From: JAODBJ01 sp963782465
GTDB taxonomy: Bacteria; Actinomycetota; Acidimicrobiia; IMCC26256; PALSA-610
NCBI GenBank assembly: GCA_963782465.1
Contig: CAWAJR010000001.1
Span: 434,001 to 498,000, forward strand
Length of the DNA stretch: 64,000 nt
Reading direction: 5' to 3'
Both the position numbers and the translations under genes were made by a program. Below, one piece after another: positions 44,612 through 53,164 of the stretch (position 1 is the first letter of the stretch; every line of letters starts with the position of its first letter). The notes under the pieces were generated by a model that saw only the letters and a program-made list of their open reading frames with translations, was not told where the DNA came from and made no database searches.

Positions 44612-46030
44612 TCATGCCCGCACGTCGTTGCCGATCACGGTGCCGTCGAAGAACGCCGGGTTGGTGCTCGACCAGAGCGCGACCGCGTGCTCGAAGGTGA
44701 AGGCACGGAAGTCGGACCGGTCCAGCAGGCCGTGCTCGACGAGTTCCCACGCCTCGCCGAGCACCCGGCTGAAGTCGGGCACGTCCCAATGGCCGATGTC
44801 GGAGGCGAACATCGCCTGGAGACGGGTCTGCCGCGGCAGCAGGCGGCGATCGAACGCGAGCGCGTTCATCGGGTCGTCGGCCTCGCACCCGATGTGGAAC
44901 TGCCGCCCGAACATGTCGACGATGTCGTCGGGCCCGGTGATGCCGGACGGCGCGAACTCGTCGAGGTGCTCGCGGTCTTCGTCGGGGTCGGCGAGGAAAT
45001 GCAGCGATCGGTCGAGCGCGCCGAGACGGTCGACCATCGCGCTGGAGCCGTAGGTACGGAACAGTTCGTCGAGACGGTCGCGGTCGAGCGCGGCCGGGTC
45101 GTAGCGGGGGAGCGCTTCGGGGTTCCGTTTCGCCCAGTGGCCGAGCACGTCGGCGAACAGCGTCGCGGCCCACCCGGCGCCGCCCTCGAGGAAGGCAAAG
45201 TGCAACGAGGGGAAGCGCCGGGGGACACCACCGAAGAGCAGTGACCGGCACACCGCCTCGCTGCCGGCCGCGAAGTTGCCGACGTGGTTCGCGACATAGT
45301 TGGTCGGCGACGTCCGGCTCCCGAAGCCGATACCCGTCGAGTGGAACGTCGGCGACACTCCGAGCTCGACACATCGGCGCCACAGCGGGTCGTAGTCGTA
45401 CGCGCTGTCGAGGCCGAGCCCGTCGACCCACCGCGCGGCGCGGTCGCCGTCGTGGTCGGGCGCGGTGCGCAGGACGAGACCACCGAAGAGGAACGCCTTC
45501 AACCCGAGTTCGCCCGTCGCGTGGTCGAGTTCGGCGATCGCCTCTCCGGGTGTGTACGTGGGGATGATGCCGACGGGAACGAGGCGATCGGCGAAGTCGC
45601 GATACTGCTCGGCGTAGTAACGGTTGCATGCGCGCGCGATGGCGCGTCGTAACTCGTCGTCGTCGACGGCCATCGCGGTCAGCCCGAGCGTGGGGTACAG
45701 CACGGCGACATCGATCCCGAGTTCGTCGAGGCGCTCGTAGAGCAAGCGGGGGAGCGTTGCCGTCGCGCGGTCGAGCGTGTTGCGCGCCGGCAGCGCCCAC
45801 CAGCCGGTGCGGGAGATGCCGTTGGCGCGCCGGGCGCGCGTCACGAGCGCCCGGGTCAGCCGGGAGCTGTCGACGAGCAGATCGAAGCGGCCGGCGAGAT
45901 CGGCGCCGCCGAGTTCGACGACGTAGTCGCGTACGAGCGGGATGAACTCGATGAGGTGACCGTCGGCATCCACAACCGGATGACCGAGCTGCGCCCGTAC
46001 TGCGGCGCCCGCCCCGGCAGCGTTCCCCAT
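44612..46030 (-). CDS. Amidohydrolase family protein (amidohydrolase_2)
   Basis: 472 residues of TIM-barrel metal hydrolase. The first metal motif is VVDADGHLIEF near residue 20, His in FLEGGAGWAATLF and ANHVGNFA, and the last Asp in FASDIGHWDVPD. LYPTLGLTAMAVDDDEL and NRYYAEQYRDFADRLVPVGI are typical of the group that includes decarboxylase-like amidohydrolases with aromatic or lipid substrates. ATG 46030 has GAAGGGAG six bases upstream; the reading frame goes on 5' without support. A relative is at 56052-57152. Divergent from the cyclase gene across 206 bp. Confidence 0.9.
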   Translation of the reverse strand: MGNAAGAGAAVRAQLGHPVVDADGHLIEFIPLVRDYVVELGGADLAGRFDLLVDSSRLTRALVTRARRANGISRTGWWALPARNTLDRATATLPRLLYERLDELGIDVAVLYPTLGLTAMAVDDDELRRAIARACNRYYAEQYRDFADRLVPVGIIPTYTPGEAIAELDHATGELGLKAFLFGGLVLRTAPDHDGDRAARWVDGLGLDSAYDYDPLWRRCVELGVSPTFHSTGIGFGSRTSPTNYVANHVGNFAAGSEAVCRSLLFGGVPRRFPSLHFAFLEGGAGWAATLFADVLGHWAKRNPEALPRYDPAALDRDRLDELFRTYGSSAMVDRLGALDRSLHFLADPDEDREHLDEFAPSGITGPDDIVDMFGRQFHIGCEADDPMNALAFDRRLLPRQTRLQAMFASDIGHWDVPDFSRVLGEAWELVEHGLLDRSDFRAFTFEHAVALWSSTNPAFFDGTVIGNDVRA

Positions 46031-46236
46031 GTGGCTCCCTTCGCCAACTCGTCGGCCGCACGCTACGCGTGGTGGCGCGTCCCGCCTGTGTGGGGTCGTG
46101 CCGGTAGCGGTCGCAGGAAGCGACGTCGATGGGCGAGACTTCTCGGGATGCCGGCGGTCGAGACGGGCCGTACGCCACGGTGGGAGCATGACGCCGCCGT
46201 GGGCCGGCGTCGGACGGCGATCGGCAGGAGCCTTCG

Positions 46237-49200
46237 TTGACCTCGTGTGGTGGGTGTGGCGAAACGAGCCCCGCGGGCTTCCGGTTCTGCGGGCACTGCG
46301 GCGCGCCACTCCCGCTCGTGGCCGGCCCCGTCGACGAGTTGATTGCGCGCTTGGCGCGCGGGCAGCAACCGGAACCGGTTCGCGATGGCCGGCCGGTGGA
46401 ACAGCGACGGCTGGTGACCGCGCTCTTTGCCGACATCTCGGGGTTCACCGCGCTGGCGCAGCGACTCGATCCGGAGGCACTCGCCGACATTGTCGCCGGC
46501 GTGATCGCGGAGTTGAGCGCCATCGTCGGTCGTTACCAGGGTTACGTCGACAAGTACGCCGGCGACGCGCTGCTCGCGTTCTTCGGCGCGCCGGTGAGCC
46601 ACGAAGATGACGCAACCCGCGCCGTCGCGGTCGCGCTCGAGATGCACGCGCGGCTCGATGCACTGCGTCCGAACCTCCCGGCGGAAGCCCAAGGGCTCGC
46701 GCTCCATATCGGGATCAACACCGGGCACGCCATCGCGCTCATCATCGGCAACGAGGTTCGTACCGACTACTCCGTGCTGGGCGACTCCATCAACGTCGCC
46801 CAACGACTGGAATCGGCCGCGCCCTCGGGTGAGACGTACATCGGCGAGCTCACGGAACGTCTGACACGCGAGTCGTTCGACGTGGAACCCATCGCTCCGG
46901 TCGTCGCGAAAGGACAGCCGGAACCGCTGCCCGCGTGGAGGGTCGCGGGCCGTAGGGCTCGGCGAGAGAAGTCGGTTGTGCTCATCGGCCGCGCGGCCGA
47001 ACGCGCCCAACTGAAGGATGCGATCGACCGCCTCCAGTCGGGGGTCGGCGGCGTTGTCCTCCTCACCGGCGATCCGGGCCTGGGGAAGTCGTCGTTGCTC
47101 GGCGCTGCCCGCGCCGACGCGCGGGTCTCGCGGCGTGCGTTGGCTCGACGCGCGCGCGGTTTCGTACCAGTCGGGTTCGTCGTACCAGCCGATCGTCGAA
47201 CTGCTCGCGGTGCTGGCCGACGAAGTGGCAAGCGACGAAACGTACGCGGCGCGCGTCTCGGAGCGGGCCCGGGAGCTGGGCGCCGGTGACGCCGCTCCGC
47301 ACCTCGCGAGCTTGCTCGGAGCGAGGTCGCCGGCGGTCGACGACCTCGCACCCGAGGCGCGCCGGGAGCGATTACACGACGCGTTCAGCGCACTCCTCCG
47401 GGCCTCGCGAAACACGGGCCACTCGTTCTTGCCGTCGAAGATCTGCACTGGGCCGACAGTGCGACGATGGATCTCGTCGCGCTGGTTGCGTCGCGGGCGA
47501 CCCAGGTCCCGCTGCTCGTGCTGGCGTCGTCGCGCGACGATGGCGACACGATCGCCCACGTGCGCGGAGCCGCGCCCGATGCCCGCGTCGTACGACTCGC
47601 ACCGATGGACGACGGCGAGATCCGCGCGCTGGTCACCCACCTCGCGGGCGACGCGGAACCGGGCGTGGTCGACCCGGTGTGCGCCCGGTCAGGAGGGAAC
47701 CCCTTCTTCGCCACCGAACTCGTCCAGACGATGTTCGAAGCCGGTGACGGCGACGGCCCGATGCTCGTACCGCCGACGGTGGAGGCGGCGCTTGGCGCCC
47801 GCCTCGACCGGCTCGGGCGCGACGCGGCGCGTGCGATCGACGTCGCGGCGGCGATCGGGACAGAGGTTTCGATCGCCTTGCTCCGAGCCGTCGGCGGCGA
47901 GATTGAGGCGTTCGACGCCGCGGTGAAGGAACTCGTCGATCGGGCGTTCCTCGACCATCCCGACGGGCGACCCGAAGTGCTCATCTTCCGTCACGCGCTG
48001 GTGCAGGAGTTCGTGTACCGGCGGATGCTGCGGCGCACGGCCCGCGTGCTGCACGGCCGGATCGCCGACGAGCTCGAAGCCCGTTGGGGCGCGGGAAACG
48101 ACACCGTCGACCTGCTCGCGTACCACCTGTACCGGGCAGGAGCCGGCGCACGGGCCGTTGTGCAGCTCCTCCGGTCGGCGAATCGCGCGGAGGAGGTCTT
48201 CGCCAATGAAGTGGCGATGACGCAACTGCGGCGCGCGTTGGAGCTCGGCCAACACGATGCCGGCGCGGCGGCGGAACAGGGCGACATCGTGTTGCGGCTT
48301 GCCGACCTTTGTGATGCGGCGGGGGCCTACGGCGAGGCGGCGGAGCTGTATGCCTCGCTTCGCGGCGGACCACTCGGGACCGCGCGCGTCGTGCGGCTTC
48401 GCGGCGAGCCTGCGAAAGCGCGGCGAGTACGAGGCGGCCTTGGCCGTACTCGACGAGGCCACCTCCGCCAATGGCAGCGCGCACGATGACGCGTTGCTGT
48501 CGTTGGAACGCGGCCGCGCGCTGATGATCGCCGACAGCTTCCAGGCTGCCATCACATCGCTCGAACGCGGCCTGCGGGCGGTGCCGCTCGACGACCCGCT
48601 GGCCGCGGAACTGCTCTACGACCTCGCGCGGGCCGAATCGTCGGTCGGGCTCGTCGAAGACGCGCTCGCGCACGGGCTCGATGCCCGCCACTGGTTCGAA
48701 GAGCGCGGCGATCTCCCCCGCCTCGCGAGTGCGTTGCGCGTCCTCGGTGGCGTATACGAGGATCTCGGCCGTCTCGACGAGGCGGCCGACGCACTCCGTC
48801 ATGGCCTCGAGCTGGCCGAGCGCACCGGGCGGGTCGAGGAGATCGGTGGGTGCCTCGTGAACCTCGGGCTGGTTGAGCTGGCGCGCGGAAGGGTCGAGGC
48901 TGCGATCGACGTTGATCGCCGCGCCATCGTCGAGTTCGAACGGATCGGGCACCCGGCGGGCGCGACCGCGTACGCGAACCTCGCCGAGGCCCTCCTCGAA
49001 CTGGGTGACCTCGATGAGGTGTTGCGACTCTGCCAGCGGTCGATCGTCTTGGCGTCGGCGCGCCACGACATCCTCACCGTTGCCGATGCCACCCTTACCC
49101 AGGCGGTCGCGGAGCTGCGTTCCGGTCGGCCGACCGCGGCGGCGGTCGGCGCGGAGTCGGCTGCCGCACGGTTCGGACAGTTCGGCGCGAACGAATGGGC

Positions 49201-49297
49201 GGTCAGGGCGCTCGACGTCGCGGCAGAGGCCTGGGACGCTGCGGGATCGGCGCCGAAGGCTGCGAACGCCCGCGCCCGAGCCGACGAACTCCGATGA
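46237..49297 (+). pseudogene. Class III nucleotide cyclase - AAA ATPase - TPR regulator, three frameshifts
   Basis: TTG 46237 with AGGAG six bases upstream starts a zinc ribbon (SCGGCGETSPAGFRFCGHCG). A class III adenylate/guanylate cyclase domain follows (LFADISGFTALAQRLDPEAL, metal Asp in ADISGF and KYAGDALLAFFG), then a P-loop ATPase (LTGDPGLGKSSLLG). Near 47115 (+1), 47425 (-1, a CCC run) and 48405 (+1) the frame shifts; between them the domains continue smoothly: Walker B VEDLHWADSA, an ATPase lid, and a TPR tail to 49297. Total about 1020 residues. Such proteins are signalling ATPases of uncertain output. Whether the shifts are real decides if it is a pseudogene. Confidence 0.75.
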
Positions 49298-49315
49298 CCC
49301 GGCGCGTCGCGATCG

Positions 49316-50791
49316 TCAGCGGAACTTCTGGCCCGCGACCGCCGACAGGCACGGCGGTGAGTCGGTAGGCGCGGGGTAGGTGTCGAGCTGCTCGCCGGTG
49401 CGCGTGTCGGTCGCGGTGAGGTAGATGCAGCCATCAGTGACGGCGCCGAGTGGCGTGGTCACGAACATCCCGACGAAGCCGGGGACGACCTCGCCGACGA
49501 GGGTGGTCGTGCGACCGTCGCCCAGCAGTTCCGCGACCTCCCCGCCGCCGCGCTGCCACGCCACGTAGTTCACGTTCGGGCACGGAGGTGCGTCGGTCGG
49601 TGCCGCGATCCATTCGAAATGGCCATCGCCGCCGCTGATCAGGGCGGTGCGCGTCCGGTCGAAATGTGCACAGGCCGGGAACCCGGGCGGGTGGGGTACC
49701 GGGACCGTCCCCGTCGAGAGGAACGTTGCCCGCGCGGGTTGGTGCCACGCGTCGCCGCGGTAGCGGGCGACGAAGTCGGGCTGGGAGTATGGCCAGGGGC
49801 ACGAGGCGAGGCCGCGTTTCGAAGTAGCGGCCGAGCACGCGGCGACCTCGTTGATCTCGAACGTGACGGCGGCGTGACGGAGCGCTCGGTGCCCGGCCGT
49901 GAGGCGCGCGACCATCCGGCGCCTGCCGGGCGGGCCGACGACCTGTGCGGTCAGCTTGGTTGCGCGCCGGCCGGCGACCCGCGAGAGCGTGAGTCGCTGC
50001 GCGACGCTCGCGTGTGCGCCCGGCGCGATCCGCAACGTCCACGAAAGTGCCGCTGCGACATCCTGCGCGGTCGCGCAGTCGCAGCTGTCGGGCAGCGGAA
50101 GTCGCGAACCGATCGCGGCTCGCACATCGAATACCCCACCGGCCATGAACCGGCTCTTACCGCGAGTCGGCGAAAACCGCATGTACAGAGGCCCCGGTTC
50201 GGGTCGGGCAACAAACCCGTCCTGCACTGCTTGCTCACAGCCCGCCGCACCGTTCCCCACGATCGCAAAGCCGACGTCGCTCCCGGGGAAGCAGTCGCCG
50301 GTGCGGTACACGACGACCTTACGACGGTGAGTTCCCGTATTCTCGACCGCGATCGCGGTGGTCATCGTCTCGCGGCCGGGCCGGTACGTATCGCGCTCAC
50401 GGACCTCGAGACCGGTGTCGCCGAGTTTCACGACGGTCTCGACGTGCAGCGCGCCGTCGTGGCTGTGGCGGGGCGAGATCGAGGTCTGGCGCACCGGCGT
50501 GACTTGCAGCAACGGCGTGCCCGCGACCTTGCCGGACGAGTCGCCGAAATTGAGCGGGCCGAACAGGCCGACCCCGTCGACCGCGACCAGCGTGCCGCAC
50601 GACAGGGCACGGGGCGTGACGGCGCCGGAGGAAAAGAACTGCAGCCAGTCGCTGCGCGTACTCCCGGTTGTGCAGTTCAACGACGCGTCGGGCGCGACGT
50701 TCACGAGCGGCGACGTCGACGCACCGGCAGTGTCGCACAGCATTCCGCTGAACAACACGGCTGCGATAACGAACGACCCGAACCGGCGCAT
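49316..50791 (-). CDS. Secreted protein of unknown function
   Basis: 491 residues. The N-terminus MRRFGSFVIAAVLFSGMLC is a signal peptide with a Cys at its end, so it could be a lipoprotein or cleaved at AGAST. The first 250 residues are beta-rich (LNCTTGSTRSDWLQFFSSGA, YRTGDCFPGSDVGFAIVG), the rest carries several paired Cys (ASCPWPY, CAHFDRT, DAPPCPNVNY, DSPPCLS), consistent with disulfides outside the cell. ATG 50791 is taken because it begins the signal peptide. I recognise no enzyme domain. It lies in the same direction as the UGSC operon, 98 bp downstream of it. Confidence 0.75.
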   Translation of the reverse strand: MRRFGSFVIAAVLFSGMLCDTAGASTSPLVNVAPDASLNCTTGSTRSDWLQFFSSGAVTPRALSCGTLVAVDGVGLFGPLNFGDSSGKVAGTPLLQVTPVRQTSISPRHSHDGALHVETVVKLGDTGLEVRERDTYRPGRETMTTAIAVENTGTHRRKVVVYRTGDCFPGSDVGFAIVGNGAAGCEQAVQDGFVARPEPGPLYMRFSPTRGKSRFMAGGVFDVRAAIGSRLPLPDSCDCATAQDVAAALSWTLRIAPGAHASVAQRLTLSRVAGRRATKLTAQVVGPPGRRRMVARLTAGHRALRHAAVTFEINEVAACSAATSKRGLASCPWPYSQPDFVARYRGDAWHQPARATFLSTGTVPVPHPPGFPACAHFDRTRTALISGGDGHFEWIAAPTDAPPCPNVNYVAWQRGGGEVAELLGDGRTTTLVGEVVPGFVGMFVTTPLGAVTDGCIYLTATDTRTGEQLDTYPAPTDSPPCLSAVAGQKFR

Positions 50792-50889
50792 GCCCACCCG
50801 ACCCCCGAGTGCTGGTCTCGGAGCGAGGCTATCGGGCAACGCTGCGGGCTGCTCGTCCGGACGCGACCGCGTTGGCGCAGGCCCCGCGC

Positions 50890-51406
50890 TCAGCCGGCAA
50901 GCGCGGCGACAATCGCGTCGAATGCGCCGTCGGCGAGGGCGCGCAGCTCGTCGTCGGTCCGGTCCTGGATCGGGTGCGGGACGAACACGCGCGCCGGGTC
51001 GGCGCCAAGCGCGCGCGATTGCGCATCGGCCGCGGAGATGAACTCCGTCGAGGCGATGAAAACCAGTCGGGACGCCGGCGCTTTCGATGTTCACGGAGTC
51101 GTGCACACTGCACGACGTGCAGGAGCCTCAGTCGGCGAGCGCTTCGACGACGACATCACATCTCGCGGTGATCTCGTGACGAAGATCGATCGGCGCGGGC
51201 TTGGTGAAGGTCGGTTTCGCGTACCGCTCGACCTGCAGCCCGCGTGCCTCGAGGAGTTCGGCGAGCCGGTCGAGGAACACGTTGCCACGCGGCTTCGAGA
51301 TGTCGAGAAGACCGACGACCTTCCCTTCGAGTGCCGGGGGTCGTGGCGCGCGAACGCGGATCGGCGCGGTTCGCTCCGATGTCGGGTCGAGCAAGGATCG
51401 GCTCAC
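50890..51406 (-). CDS. UGSC-family selenoprotein candidate (in-frame TGA, one apparent frameshift)
   Basis: GTG 51406 (GGGAGG seven bases upstream) opens a frame reading EGKVVGLLDISKPRGNVFLD and CDVVVEALAD, then TGA (51130-51128), then GSCTSCSVHDSVNIESAGVP. The order D-TGA-G-S-C is the UGSC motif of the NCBI-named UGSC family (seleno)protein, in which the TGA codes for selenocysteine and homologues have CGSC. Near 51070 one extra base (GGTTTT) shifts the frame; with it removed the protein goes on as VFIASTEFISAADAQSRALG and FVPHPIQDRTDDELRALADG to TGA 50892-50890, about 171 residues in all. A SECIS-like hairpin follows the TGA. The GTG overlaps the TGA of a thioredoxin-fold gene (GTGA). Function is unknown but probably thiol/selenol redox. 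No selA, selB or tRNA-Sec lies in this window. Confidence 0.75.
51098..51130 (-). promoter_or_regulatory. Bacterial SECIS-like hairpin after the in-frame TGA
   Basis: On the minus strand TGA (51130-51128) is followed after 11 bases by GTCGTGCA (51116-51109), loop GTG (51108-51106), and TGCACGAC (51105-51098): an uninterrupted 8-bp stem with a three-base loop. The loop begins 20 bases after TGA and its first base is G; published models of bacterial SECIS elements ask for an apical loop roughly 16-37 nt downstream with a G in the first two positions. The fit supports selenocysteine insertion. Confidence 0.65.
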
Positions 51407-52824
51407 GGTCGTACCTCCCGTGTGACTGCTTGACTTCCCACTGCGCCGCTCGCCCACCCGCCGATGATCGCGGAGAACAAACCGGCCGTTCCCCCGGCGT
51501 GCACGATCAGCAAACCACCGTCGCGGAACTTGGGCAGTGTCGTGCCGCAGAATTCCTCGGGCATCCCTTCGGCGATACCACCCGCGCCGCGCACCAGTTC
51601 GGCGCCCGGGATCTGGAGCAGCGCGTCGAGTTCTTCGCGCAGCCGGGCCTTCGACCAGCCGGCGTCGCGGAACACGCGGGCGTGTTCAGGCGAAACCACG
51701 AGTAACGCGTCCCAGACGATCACGTTCTTCGGGTGGGCGACGGTGCGCAGGCACGCGGCGAACGACCGGGCGAGCGATTCGGGAGTGCGCGACAGCTGGT
51801 CGACGACACCGTGCACGCCTTCGGCGGCGAACAGCGTCACGGCCGAAGTGCCCGGCGCCATGCCCCGTTCGACGTGGAGCGGTTCCCAGGGGGAACCCTG
51901 CTCGTCCTCGGCGAAGCAGAACGTGTACTTACCGGGCGTCCCGAGTGTGGCGCGGTCGATCTCGCCGGGACGCCCGCCGCCGACGTTGCGCACGACCAGT
52001 TGCAGCGCACGCCCGATCGTCGCGTTCGCACGATTCCCCTGTCCGAGCGCGTTGACCCCGCTGTTCATCCCGATCGCGCGGGTCTTCGGCCCGTTCGCGA
52101 TGACGAGCGGCCCCGAGAACCACGTGGTCGCGAGCACGCCGTGGATGTTGAATGCGTCGGTGCAGGCGGCTTCGACCGCCGCGAGGACGAACGGCAGGTA
52201 CTCGGGGCGACAACCCGCCATCACCGCGTTGATCGCGACCTTCTCCACCGTGCACTCGACGAGGTCGGGCGGGACGACCGCGACGATGTCGTGCGGGTCG
52301 CGCCTGGTACCGGCGAGCATGCGCGCGACCCGTTCGACGGTAGGCGCCGCGAGCGGCAGGCCGTCGCTCCATCCCCGCGCGTACATCGCTTCGACTTCGT
52401 CTTCGTCGTCGCCGAGCTCGACGCGCCGGGCTCGCAGCGCCGGTGCGAGGCGCGCCACGAGCCGGGCGTCGACGACATCGGGGTCGTGGGTGCGCGATCC
52501 GCATCCCGGTCTCCATTCGGGGAGCTCCGGCCCGAGCGGCCGGAGCCCGGTGATCGCCTCCCAGTCGTCACGGTTCCAACCCTCGGTCCGCGCCCTGACG
52601 ACGCCGCCCTCAACGTGGAGCAGCGTCGGGACCGTGTCGATATCCAGTGCGAACGACACCTCGAGCGACGTGTCGTCGATCGCGCCCGTGGGGAACGCGG
52701 GCGCCTCCTGCGAGTAGACGGCGAGCGGCTGCGGGCCGCCGGCGAGCTGCGCGATCACCGGTTCGACGAGCCGGCACGTCGGGCACGACCCCTTCACGAC
52801 CACGACCATCCCGTCGGGAAGCAC
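51403..52824 (-). CDS. Thioredoxin-fold protein with large C-terminal domain, partner of the UGSC protein
   Basis: 473 residues. Residues 1-85 form a thioredoxin-like domain with CPTC (VVVKGSCPTCRLVEPVI) and the cis-Pro region VPTLLHVEGG. The C-terminal 370 residues are a conserved domain I cannot name by function: WSDGLPLAAPTVERVARMLA, KVAINAVMAGCRPEYLPFVL, NIHGVLATTWFSGPLVIANG and GMNSGVNALGQGNRANATIG, ending IVHAGGTAGLFSAIIGGW. Its TGA overlaps the GTG of the UGSC gene, so the two are made together. A dithiol protein coupled to a selenol protein suggests an electron-transfer pair; that is inference. The start MLPDGMVVVVKG is supported by the length of the fold only. Confidence 0.8.
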   Translation of the reverse strand: MLPDGMVVVVKGSCPTCRLVEPVIAQLAGGPQPLAVYSQEAPAFPTGAIDDTSLEVSFALDIDTVPTLLHVEGGVVRARTEGWNRDDWEAITGLRPLGPELPEWRPGCGSRTHDPDVVDARLVARLAPALRARRVELGDDEDEVEAMYARGWSDGLPLAAPTVERVARMLAGTRRDPHDIVAVVPPDLVECTVEKVAINAVMAGCRPEYLPFVLAAVEAACTDAFNIHGVLATTWFSGPLVIANGPKTRAIGMNSGVNALGQGNRANATIGRALQLVVRNVGGGRPGEIDRATLGTPGKYTFCFAEDEQGSPWEPLHVERGMAPGTSAVTLFAAEGVHGVVDQLSRTPESLARSFAACLRTVAHPKNVIVWDALLVVSPEHARVFRDAGWSKARLREELDALLQIPGAELVRGAGGIAEGMPEEFCGTTLPKFRDGGLLIVHAGGTAGLFSAIIGGWASGAVGSQAVTREVRP

Positions 52825-52870
52825 GGCCCACAGCTTCGCGCAGGCCCCCGTACCCCGTCGCTCCTCGGTT

Positions 52871-53164
52871 TCAGCCGCCCGCCATCGCGCCCACGACGAA
52901 GAACGGTTCGCGGCCCGACGCGACGATGTCCGGCAGTGGCGCGTCGAGCGGTTCGTGCGACAGGTCTTCGTCGTTCGCGAAGAAGCGGACGAACTTGCGG
53001 CGCTGCTGGTCGTGGTCGCGGATCGTGCCCCGCAGCACCGGATAGGCCGCTTCCAGCGCGTCGAGCACGCGCTGCTGCGTGACCGGTGCTTCGACGTCGA
53101 GCGAGACCTCCCGCGGCACCTGCGCGAGCACCTGGAGATGCGCGGGCAGCACGACGCGGATCAC
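52871..53164 (-). CDS. MoaD/ThiS-like ubiquitin-fold protein
   Basis: 97 residues. VIRVVLPAHLQVLAQVPREV, EAPVTQQRVLDALEAAYPVL and the acidic middle DEDLSHEPLDAPL follow the ubiquitin-like beta-grasp pattern of MoaD/ThiS. The C-terminus is FFVVGAMAGG, a double-glycine end that sulfur-carrier proteins need for thiocarboxylation. GTG 53164 overlaps the TGA of the upstream BNR-repeat gene as GTGA, so both are translated together. This pairing of a MoaD-like protein with a BNR/sialidase-fold protein recurs in actinobacteria by my recollection; the role is unclear. Confidence 0.85.
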   Translation of the reverse strand: MIRVVLPAHLQVLAQVPREVSLDVEAPVTQQRVLDALEAAYPVLRGTIRDHDQQRRKFVRFFANDEDLSHEPLDAPLPDIVASGREPFFVVGAMAGG

